This document shows, one piece after another, positions 54,888 to 64,000 of a stretch of DNA of 64,000 nucleotides. Below the pieces are notes generated by a model that was not told the origin of the DNA, made no database searches, and worked only from the letters and a program-made list of their open reading frames with translations. This DNA comes from Madurella fahalii (taxonomy: Eukaryota > Ascomycota > Sordariomycetes > Sordariales): assembly GCA_029876055.1 (NCBI GenBank), contig CM056877.1:744001-808000 (forward strand), read 5' to 3'. How positions within the stretch are numbered: the stretch's first letter is position 1; the number at the start of each line of letters is the position of its first letter. The position numbers and the translations under genes are program-made.

Positions 54888-57190
54888 TCAACGACCGCCA
54901 TAATCGCTTGCATAGCCGATCTCGCCGAAATTCTCTTGCAGCCCGCCGGGGCCGAACCCAGTGCCGGGCCCGCTGACATAACCACCGTCGTCTCCGTCAT
55001 CATAGTCGCTGGCATCAAAACTACTTCTGCCGCTTAGATCATCCTCGATGCCACTGCCGCCGCCCATGTCGGCGGCCGACCAATTCATCTGCGCCAAGGC
55101 GGGGTACTGGGCCAACAATGCTTGCGGCAGCGCGTAATTGCCGCTAGCATCCATTGGATACCCGCCGGCGTTGGGGTCCATGCCGGGTGCCATCATCATG
55201 CCCGGGGGCTGCATGACCATGCCTTGTGCTGCTGCCTGCTGCATCCGCTGCTCGTTCCACACCCGCTGCCGCTCTTGTATCTCCTCGTCAAGAAGAGGCT
55301 TGATGCAGATGCGGCCCGCCTCGGAGCGGAAATGGCGGCCAAGCGCATCCGCGCGGGCGAAGCGCCGACCGCAGCCCCACTGTCCGCTGCTCTTGAGGTC
55401 ACCCTTGCAGACGAACTTCTTCTCGCCCGAATGGAGGCCCTCGTGCCGCTTGCGATCGTGCTGGCGCGCGAACGCCTTGCCACAGACGGTGCAAACAAAT
55501 GGTCTTTCGTCCGTGTGCGTCCGGAGATGAGACCGGAGATTGTAGGCCCGCGTAAAGCGCTTCGGGCACAACGTGCACTGGAAGGTTGCGGGGTGTTTCT
55601 GGACGCGTTTTGCGCCGCCTGCGCCGCCCTCCCCTTGCCCACCGCCTCCGTTGTAATCACGGTCCGCTAAACGGAGCGCAATGACGTTGTTGGGGACAGA
55701 AGAGGTGGACTGACGCCTTCTACCTGCCGATGTGCTGCTTGCGCGGTCAAGAGGAGATAGCGAGCGGGACGAGTTAGAACGTGCGTCCACTGCGGAGTCG
55801 GGGGAGAGACCACCCGAGGCTGAGGGGCTGCGATGGCTGCTGAGAAGAGCGCCACCACTGTTGTAGGGATCAGTGACGGCGCGCGGCCGCGATCTTTGGC
55901 GCCCTGGTGAGAACGGTGTCAGTCCCCACGTCATGCTGGCACACAGTAGCCCTGGGTGGGGAACCTACCTCGTTCTGGCGGTGTTAGCGAATCTACATCG
56001 AGACTCTTGGGCGGCTCAAAACCAATCCTTCCGGCTGCCGGCGCAAAGTCGATGTTGATGGACGGCGGAGCGGGCATCTGCCCCTGCTGCACGTCGGACG
56101 TCTCTTGTTGGAGTTGTGGGAACGCTTCTGATTGGTTCTGCATATATGGAGACGGAGCATAGCCGTTGTTCTGTGTCTGCAGCATGAAGTTGCCCTGGGG
56201 GCCCATATCGGGCAGCTGCCGCGGCAGGATCCGGGGCGAGATGGCCGGGCTGTGGGATGGACTCCTCGCGCCGTGTCTGGGAGAGTGAGTGCCCGCATCT
56301 GAGAGACTGAACCTTCCGATTCCTTGTAGCTCCTGGTACAGGGTGGCGTCCTGTGGCCGCTGCATCGGCGAGGGACTCTGATCGATCTGATCAAAGTTGT
56401 CGGAGATGCCTAGATTGGGAGAAGGTGCAGCCGACGAGACGTCCGAGCAACCTGACTGGGAGCGCCTGTGGCCGTGAAACTGGGGCCCGGCATGGCTCCA
56501 ATCCTGCGCCTGTAGGAGCGCGGCCTCTGGGCCAAGTGACACATTTCTTGAGTGCCTCCCCGGCGGCGGGGCGAACTGATGCTGGTTGAAAGACGGGGAG
56601 TGGTTGGCAGAGCCTGGTTGGAGGGAGTCGGGGTTGAGGAGGTGCGGAGGGGTGGGGTTGTGGTTTGCTTGTGCCATCATGTTGGTATCCGAGGCAGACA
56701 GCTGTTGCTGACTGTCGTTGCCAAAAAGAGGCGTGGTGAACTGTGGCTCACCGGGAGCCGGCGGGAAGATGGTGAAGTCGGCGTCGCCAAAGTTCGGCGC
56801 GAGCAAACTCGGGGGTTGCTGCTGTTGCGTATGGGACGGGAAGCCCGCCGGGGACGGCGCGCCGAGACTCAGGTCGAAGGTGGCGACGGTGGAGGGGTCG
56901 GCGAGGCCAGGCTGGGAGAAGGGCTGGGGCGAGGGCTGCTGCTGGTTGCTCAGGAAGCTGCCAGTGTTCGCGTCATAAGCCGAGAAGTCGGGCTGGGGTC
57001 CGGAGAACTGCTGGGTGGCAGGGTCGACAAGGCCGAGACCAAGACCGATGGATGAGGATCCGCCTTCGTTCGGATTGGGGAAGCGGGCAGGAGACGGCGA
57101 GTGGGCATTCTTTATATGAGACGGCGCACCCCCGCCGGCAGATGCGGCCGAGAGCGATCGCCCGCGGACCTGGGGATGCTGTTGGTCCAT
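54888..57190 (-). CDS. CRZ1: Calcineurin-responsive C2H2 transcription factor CRZ1
   Basis: Exons on the minus strand: 57,190-55,969 and 55,903-54,888, giving 745 residues. The N-terminal 400 residues are Pro/Gln/Ser/Asn-rich with many SP sites. PSINID at 376-381 fits the PxIxIT calcineurin docking pattern. The DNA-binding domain is diagnostic of Crz1: FQCTLCPKRFTRAYNLRSH, then FVCTVCGKAFARQHDRKRH, then a third finger with an enlarged CKGDLKSSGQWGCGRRFARADALGRHF, ending RICIKPLLDEE. On rising calcium, calcineurin dephosphorylates Crz1, which enters the nucleus and activates cell-wall, ion and stress genes. The C-terminal Met/Gln/Gly-rich tail may be an activation region. The call is strong. 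Confidence 0.93.
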
Positions 57191-59323
57191 GGGTCGATGC
57201 CGGTCCGTGTGGTCGGGTTGTGCTTGGTGTTGCTGTCTTTAGAATCGTTGACGAGGCAGTCTGGCAATCAGCCTTCCAGGCACCGTGGCAGTGCTGCGCA
57301 GCGAGGCTGTGCCCTCCGGGACGCGCTTGCGATCTGACACGCTGCAACGTTTATTGGGTATGCTTGTCGATGCTTTGCTGGCAATCCAGGGAAAGAATGC
57401 GAAGGCTCGCGCCGGTGTCAGAAAGTACAGAAATGCGCGACAACAGGCGAAGATGTCAACCGCAACTCAGAGTGCCGTAGCCGCTGTCTCTTCTCCTCCT
57501 GGTCGCGATGTTAGATGAAAGACGGCAAGCGTTGAGGGGCCAGGAGGCCGGGTCCGTCCAGGGAGGGAAAGGAGAGGTGGGCCTGACAGCCAATCGTCTT
57601 CGAGCCTTCCTTTACTCCCTTGTCTTGGCCCTGCTGAGATCAGGTCCCCCCGTTCCCCCGTTCTTCCCCGTTCTCCTCGTCGGGCTGTCGCCGTCGCACC
57701 AAGCCAAGCGCAGCCACTCGCTTCACACCGTTGTGCTCTGGATGCAGATACACGCCTCTGCCTACCTAATTTTGACAAGCGCTTGCGTTGTCTTGCTCGC
57801 AGTAGTCAACCTCGATCTTGTGGACTGGCGCAATCAGGGACCGTAACCTCGCTGCAGGGTTTAGTTGCGGTGGGGTCGACTATCCAGCCGGTGTCTCACG
57901 GCCAAGTTCTTGTAACGGTTTAGTAGTACAGTGTGCAATCCGGTAACATGGACAGCAAACGGGCCCGCGGCTCCTTAGGAAGAAGCCTTTCCTGTTCTCG
58001 TCGACCAAAGGCCAAGCTCCGAGTATTTTTGGGCGCCAGCGCGGTCGGAGTCTCTGAGCCCAAACCAGGCAGGGGTGGGGGAGACGACGGAGAAGGCGGG
58101 GCAGTAATGTGGGACTCAGAGGGCAATGAGCACAATCAACTCATGGTATGTGGGAGTGAACGTGACTGTCAAGCTCCGTGGCTCGGAGAGCAAAGCTCGG
58201 GAAGAATAAAGGCTACTTCTTGAAAGAGTGGAATGCAAAGTCCCTGGATCAAGATTTTGTGTCGAGTCAAGAAACGTGAATCGCGAGTCCCAAAGCCCCC
58301 CTCCCCTATGCCATGGCTTGCATTGTCCGCACTGTCGCCGACAGCCCTGTATAAACCAAAAAATGCACCGTCTGACGTGGGACTATACTGTGCATACACA
58401 GTTCCGGATCTTCTCTGGTTCCTTAATCTCGCTCGGTCTCCCGCGAATAGTCATCCTCGCCCACCAAACGGTTAGCGAGAATCCATTTAAGCCGCCCGAG
58501 TGACTCGCTCATTGCCCAATTCCATTTCCACCATCCCGCCCAGCGGCATTCACCCGCAGGGGTGCCTGAGAGCGTGCCCGAGAGACGAGCCGCTCAACGG
58601 CAATGGGCCTGCAGCCCTATCCGTAGCTAAATTAATTACTCATGATTCCGAGAAACATGCCGCAACCCCTCTGCCCTGCCCCTCGGGCAACGGGCCTGTG
58701 AGTTGTCAATGTCGATCATGCACAGCCCGCTTCCTGCCGAATCGCATTTTGTTTAAACCTCCTCACGAGGCATCTGGGCTTTTGGTGTGTGTGTGTGTGA
58801 ACTGTCCATCCAAGCCCCAAGCCAACTCATACCGACCTACTGCTGGGATACAATAAACTTGGAGCTCAGAAACGGCGGCAACGATTAGGATCAGGTCCCA
58901 AGCTCGACATGAAGCCCAGACAGGCAGGATTATCCACCATTGTATGAAGAGGATTAGCTGCAGGCTGAAATGTGTAACAGCTGGGTTCTGACCGGTGCTC
59001 TGTGTCGCTAGTTTGAACCAGTCCGAAGCAAATCAAGACCAAGAATCCGAACTTAGTTTAATGTACCCTGTAATTACTCTTCCAAGTTTATTCTAGCTTG
59101 CCTTAACACCGTAACACCTCCATATCACGGAGAGGGAAGTGGTATCATGTCCTTGTATGACAGCGCCGCCGAAAAAAGAACCAAACTGCCTCCCCGCCTC
59201 CCCCAAAGAAAAATCTTACGTATTCAACCGTTTTTTTTTTTTTTTTTTTTGGGCCTGTAGCGCCACGGATAAATGCAGTGGTGAATGAAAAGCCGTGCCA
59301 GAAGAGCCTCTCAAAAACCAATC
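57191..59323. other. Upstream region of CRZ1 and spacer to AOX
   Basis: About 2.1 kb without a gene. It includes a (GT)n tract near 58,785 and a T20 run at 59,231-59,250. Part is presumably the long CRZ1 promoter. Confidence 0.5.
59231..59250. repeat. T20 homopolymer near the AOX 3' end
   Basis: Twenty thymines on the plus strand, 74 bases past the AOX stop codon; A20 in the sense of the AOX transcript, so it lies in or near the 3' untranslated region. Confidence 0.85.
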
Positions 59324-60512
59324 TTAGCCGATGACCTCTTCTCGCTCGTATCCCGTCGGTTTCAACGCCGGATTTGGTCTTTGGTGGTCAAGGTCAGTCT
59401 TATAGTCACTGACAAACGGGTTCGGATCTTCCTTGTGGTCGAGGTTGCTCAAGGTGTGGTTCACACCGCGATGCACAGCCTCGTCCGCTCGGATGTAGAG
59501 AAGCAGGTCCCGCATGGAGCGTTTCCCCTCGGGCATTCGCCAGTACGTCACTGCGAGCTCGGGAACCTCAAACTTGGGATCGGACCATTTAGGTAGGTCG
59601 CCCCGCTCAATCTCCCGGATACAGCGCGTATACGTGTGGACGGCCTCCTCCTCGAGATAGCCGACGAAGCGGTGGGTGATCTTTGGCGAGATCAAGTAGC
59701 TAAGGAACATGGCGTTGAAGAAGACCCCCTGTGCCCCGAGAATCATAGTCTTCATGAACCAACCGGGGGCCGACATCTTCATGAACGTCAGCAGGTGCAT
59801 GCGTTCATTGTACGATTCTTCCAACAGAGTCTCGATCCAGCCATTGTCTCTTTTGAGGCGCCGCAAGCTGGTGAGGTGCCGAAGCATGCCAGCAACCATA
59901 CCTGGGACCCCCGCGATCGATTCGAGGAAGACGAAGCGCACCAACTACAAAACACCGAATTAGAACCACGTCTCTGGGGGAAGCTCTGGGGAGGATAGGG
60001 GCGTTACCCATTGCGCCTCAGTCAGCGGTTTCTCCGCAACCACGGCGGTAGTTGGATTCTTCTTATCCACTTGCTGCTCTGGCCTGATGCCGGTCGCAAT
60101 GTCGGTACCCCATCTGTGCTCTGTTAGGAGATTGTTCACTCCAAGTTTCTGGTCAATCTCACCTGCAAAGGCGGACAAGGCGCCAAGCGAGCCAGTCACC
60201 TAATGTCTTTGGCTTGCGGTGTTCTGGGGTGATGGATAGCATCTCCTGCTCCGTGTATCCATGGTGGGGCCATGCGGGCGGAGTCTGGCGGATGTAGGTT
60301 GTCTCTTTGGGCGGGAAGAAATCGCGGAGCTGGCTGGCCCTAGTTGTTGAGAAGTGTCGTGATGACGAAGCAGCAGCAGCCCGGAGTCCAACCGAGTATT
60401 CAAGTCCTGCTACGTGAACCTGAGAGAAGAGGGGCGTCACGGCGCGGCTGAGCTGTGCCGCTTGCTTGGGCGAGTAGGAGCAGAACTTCTTCCCAGCTTC
60501 GAGGTAGATCAT
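59324..60512 (-). CDS. AOX: Mitochondrial alternative oxidase
   Basis: Exons on the minus strand: 60,512-60,163, 60,113-60,008 and 59,944-59,324, giving 358 residues. Splices restore LVRLCRWGTDIATGIRPEQQ and EAQWLVRFVFLES. The N-terminal 65 residues are Ser/Arg/Ala-rich, a mitochondrial presequence (SSSRHFSTTRAS). The diiron centre ligands are in LESIAG, EESYNERMH, LEEEAVHTYT and RADEAVHRGVNH. The enzyme oxidises ubiquinol and reduces oxygen to water without pumping protons, bypassing complexes III and IV. It is usually induced when respiration is blocked. No plant-type regulatory cysteine is seen, as expected in fungi. The call is very strong. Confidence 0.96.
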
Positions 60513-62180
60513 CTGGTTTGGCGGTAATGAGATTTGTCTATATTGAGTATGGACGGTTGTATGTGTTGAAATGTCTGGCTCATTAAGACATGAAGACAGG
60601 CATTTGAAGGCGTGTGTGATGGGTTTATATCAAGCCCCGTTCCATTGAAGAGCCAACAAGCCACAGCCACGCTGAAACAAGTCATAGGGAAAGGTAGGAA
60701 CCAAGAAGATACGAAGACGTCAATCATGCCGAGTTCCTCCGGCATCCAATTCCTCGCCAAAAGGCCACTCAGCGCTGCTAGAGGTCGTCTGGTTGCGCTC
60801 CTGGCCAACGAGGCGTAAAAAGAGCAGGCCCACAGTGACAATGAGTTGGGGCCGTATTATTAATAACCTGGTCAATCGGTCAGCTGGGCTTAGCGATTTT
60901 TGGTTGGGAGTCGGGATCTTCCGGGACCGAGTGAGCTAGCCATTGTCACACTTCCGCCGCGTTTTCGCCAGAGCCACGAGTCGTACCGAAGTGGCACAGA
61001 GCGGCGGGCTTCCTTCAACTAATCCGGTGCTTTCAGTGCCTTCACAAATATTCTTCTGATAGTTTCGTGACTGGCCATCGACGAGCTATGGCGTCGAAGA
61101 ACGGCACTGGAGGAATTTTTGTGTTGTTTTGGCAGCTCCTGCTGAAATTCCCGCAGCACAGAGGGAAGCCCGATACAGCTGCTCTCCTTGTGGCGTCAGG
61201 TTGGGGAGCCATGGATGAAGCCATGCAGCATTCCAAAGCGATGCTCCAATAGAGTGCGGGTTGATACTGGCCTTCAACTTGGACTGCTCAGGTGACTCAC
61301 CGGCGGATGGAATCGGTCGCTCTCATGTGCGTGACCCGCCCGATCGGCGACGACAAACGGTGGAGTGAGGGTACAAACGAAACAAGGGCTCCTCGCTCAG
61401 CAAAATTTTCTGTCTTTTCTCTATTTTGCCTTCAGTTTTCGGTGTAGCCGATGCTGCACTATTGCGATCATCAACCCCACAGTGCTCTGCTTGGGCGGTT
61501 TCATATAAAACAGAGGCTTACGCATGGTAGGAGTCGCAACAGGCTGCGGTTGGGCGGGGTCACGCATGGGGGTGGTCCCTTAGCAGCCTTATCAGCGACA
61601 ATCCACCCCCGATTGAGGGGAAGCAGTTTGAGATACCCGTGACGGGTGTGTTTGGGCGGGGTCGCGATGCATGAGGGGGGTGCCAGTCGCCAACCCGTCT
61701 ACAGATCGATCTGCACATCGCTAGGGTCACTGGATGGCTCCGGATGGCCCCTGGAGCGGTCGCCACAGATTTCAAGCCTGTTCTGTCCTTGTCCCGCGAG
61801 CCGCTGTGCTTATCGCCTGCTTCCACTTAATCAATCCGATGTACAACACCTTGCCTGAACCTGTATTATTCGGCAATATCCCAAAACGTATCCTGGCTTT
61901 AGGTTGGCCCATTCCTACCCTGCCAGACTCCGGTCTGTCTCTCCCTCTGTATAATCGTCCACGTCCAGCAATATCTACATCGTCAAAATCCTCTGCCCAA
62001 CGGATAGTGGAGATTTGACGAGGCGGAGAATCGACAGCGCCTGTACCCCAACCGTTGCAACCTGACTTTAACAGCTTTACCCGCTTTCTCGCTTCCAACA
62101 CACCGGGACCCAACCGCTACGGCATCGAACGGGGAGCTCCGACGTGGAATTCGTAGCGGTGCCGGCCCCGCGTCCGAGAC
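60513..62180. other. AOX promoter and spacer to the GNAT-like gene
   Basis: No gene recognised. On the AOX strand, CGG(N7)CGA (60,923-60,911) and CGG(N7)CGT (60,988-60,976) resemble, with one mismatch each, the CGG-N7-CGG alternative oxidase induction motif described in Neurospora. Confidence 0.45.
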
Positions 62181-63542
62181 ATGGACAGCTCGGGCGTCGT
62201 CACCGAGCTCGACTTGAGCGCCTCTCACACCAGCACCATTGTTGACAGGATCAACTCGATGCCTGCTCTGAAGACCAGTACTGGTAAGTTCCTACCGTTT
62301 TGCTTTATCTGATCCTTGTCGCGCATCTTGCCCGCTTTGGGAGCGTCTAGGCCGAGAAAATTCGATCGCCGTGATGCAGAGATCCAAACCTCCAGCGTGA
62401 ATCTCGTGCAGTAAATCGGGACGTACATGTTTTCCTGCCCTCGCTTTTCGTTGGGTATCGTTTAATATTCTACAGTATTACGAAGGGTTGAAAAGGGGGT
62501 GCGGGGCAATCACAAACATCACCATCCCACCGTTACATCAGAGCGAGCCAAGCTAGATCAAGCTACTAACACATATGAGCCAGCGTTCTTCACCTTTCTT
62601 CGAGCGAACCTTGTCCTCCCGCACTCGGCAATGTCCTCCAATGTCTCGTCACCCAACCTCGGACCTTACCCATCGCAAAACCTTCCACCACCCTCCCCGT
62701 CCCCCTTGGCAGCCAACTCACCCTTAGCAGCCCTCGACAGCGACATCCCCCCGCTCTCCCTCGACATCCTCACCACTCCCGCTGACAAGGGGGCCGCCCT
62801 GAAGCTCGTAGCGGATAGCATCGCCCAGCAGCGCCAGCAAGCAGCCTTCCACGTCATTTTCCACCCCATACCGCTCGCCGTGCTGCTCGCCGTGCTCGCA
62901 GCCATCTCCCGCCATGCCTGGGGCCAGAAGCACCCGGATCTCGGCACAACGCTGATTCTCGTCAGCGGCGTCGTCACGGCGTACCTTCTCGCCATCCGCT
63001 ACCTCACCTCCGGCTACCTGCGCGCGGCCGAGGCCCTGTCCTGGGACTTCCTCACGGACCAAGACCTCGTCATCGGCACGCGGTTCGGGGCCGACCTGGT
63101 CGGCGCGCTGGTGCTGCGGCTGGAGCGGCCGTCTTCGCACCAACATTCCTCCTCGTCCTCGTCCGTGTCCTCCGCCTGCTCATCAACAAGCGGCTCCGGC
63201 GGCGGCGGCGGCGGCGTCGGCCGGCGGAGATCCCACCACCGCCAAAACAGCAGCGCCGCCAAGTCGGCCGGCCGCAAGGGCGGCAAGGGCGTAATACGCG
63301 CGTGGACCACCAAGCTGCGGTACCGCGGGCGCGGCGTGGGCGGGGACATGCTCCGCGAGGCCGTGCGCGTCACGCGGGAGCGGTGCGGGCGGGATGCCCG
63401 GGTCGGGTTCGCGAGGGAGCACGCCAACAGCGTCGTCGTGCTGCCGGAGCTGTTCAATAGGTGGTTTAGGAAGAGGGAGATGGCGGCGGCGAGGGCGTTG
63501 GAGGAGGTTTTGGCGGAGTGGGAGGAGGCGAGACGGAGGTGA
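62181..63542 (+). CDS. Membrane-anchored GNAT-like acetyltransferase domain protein
   Basis: Proposed exons 62,181-62,283 and 62,476-63,542 (389 residues); the conservative alternative is a single exon from the ATG at 62,631 (303 residues). Two adjacent hydrophobic segments (FHPIPLAVLLAVLAAIS and TTLILVSGVVTAYLLAIRYL) are followed by a domain with WTTKLRYRGRGVGGDMLREA. RGRGVG fits the acetyl-CoA loop (R/Q-x-x-G-x-G/A) of GNAT motif A. A Ser/Gly/Arg low-complexity insert splits the domain, which ends HANSVVVLPELFNRWFRKRE. The arrangement resembles NAT8-type membrane-bound acetyltransferases. The substrate is unknown. The upstream exon has a good ATG context and a consensus GTAAGT donor, and joins in phase without a stop. 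Confidence 0.65.
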
Positions 63543-64000
63543 ATGTCCTCTCTTGGTTCGTCAGGGGCTTAGGGAGTGGTAGAGAGGGGATGCGAGGCTT
63601 CCGAGCTGGACACGGTTTGGATTGTGTTGTTGCTTCGGGTGGTTGGGGTTTGAAGCTGGCAGCATTGCTTTTGGTTGCGGGTATGGCGTTGGTAAGGTAC
63701 AGCAAGGCAACGACGATGACAAGATTGATGAATGCTTGATGACCACACTCATACAAAGATACCATATAGACTTTCGCTAAATGATACCTTGGGAAGGCGT
63801 CTGCTTTAACTCCGACCTGACATACGCCGGTGATGTTGAGGTGTGGTTGTCAGGGGTCTGTCCAAACCATCACGCTCCAGGCTGCCGATCTCGACAGTGA
63901 TAGAAGGCAGGTTTTGCAGTTCCTGCTGGCAGCACGTGAAATGACATCGAGAGGGCGGTCCCTCGTAGTATCTGTTTGACGAGAGCAGATCGTGGAGCAA
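63543..64000. other. Right-edge spacer
   Basis: No gene supported; the 64-codon minus frame reaching the edge (64,000-63,806) has no recognisable feature. Confidence 0.4.

Noticed and set aside
1..64000. CRISPR array, rRNA, prophage or bacterial operon features
   Set aside because: None seen; intron structure and gene families are fungal throughout.

Overview
The window is nuclear DNA from a filamentous ascomycete, most likely a Sordariomycete of the Sordariales/Chaetomiaceae type. The evidence is: short GT-AG introns (mostly 55-90 bp) with CTAAC-like branch sites; GC-rich coding DNA with frequent C or G in third positions; fungal gene families (alternative oxidase, CRZ1-type calcineurin-responsive factor, Zn2Cys6 factor, eqolisin-type secreted protein, LCB4-type lipid kinase, UPF0643); and a transposon relic carrying TAG stops of the kind repeat-induced point mutation (RIP) makes. 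No bacterial, viral, rRNA or CRISPR feature was seen.

Layout. 1-4,950 is gene-poor, with a decayed Ty3/gypsy gag relic (minus strand) and an LTR-like block with a hairpin and a perfect palindrome. 4,952-17,607 is a run of plus-strand genes: a secreted glutamic-peptidase-like protein that appears to lack both catalytic residues, a mitochondrial S-adenosylmethionine carrier, UPF0643, eIF3h, adenosylhomocysteinase and a D-2-hydroxyacid dehydrogenase. A minus-strand Zn2Cys6 regulator (18,237-21,072) carries an apparent one-base frameshift. 21,073-25,281 is a gene desert. 25,282-40,361 is a dense housekeeping block: MIX23-like, NAA15, aspartate aminotransferase, RRP1, sphingoid-base kinase, UFE1/syntaxin-18 and a DHA1 transporter, followed by a damaged tRNA-Gly(CCC). 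41,823-48,301 encodes one giant low-complexity protein of about 2,096 residues with about 17-20 repeats of an acidic/Pro-Glu + Trp + Lys-run unit. After a second desert (48.3-51.5 kb) come a DUF7053-like protein convergent with an MDR oxidoreductase, CRZ1, alternative oxidase, and a membrane-anchored GNAT-like protein.

Functional links. The SAM carrier, adenosylhomocysteinase and aspartate aminotransferase belong to methyl-cycle and amino-acid metabolism. eIF3h, RRP1 and NAA15 belong to ribosome synthesis, translation and nascent-chain acetylation. UFE1 and the sphingoid-base kinase act at ER membranes. Nothing suggests a biosynthetic cluster; the order looks like ordinary fungal chromosome interspersed with two or three rearrangement-prone spacers. 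Splice models were built by hand: exon phases were checked arithmetically and every multi-exon model closes in frame, apart from the flagged frameshift. No alignments or database searches were possible, so names rest on recognised motifs.
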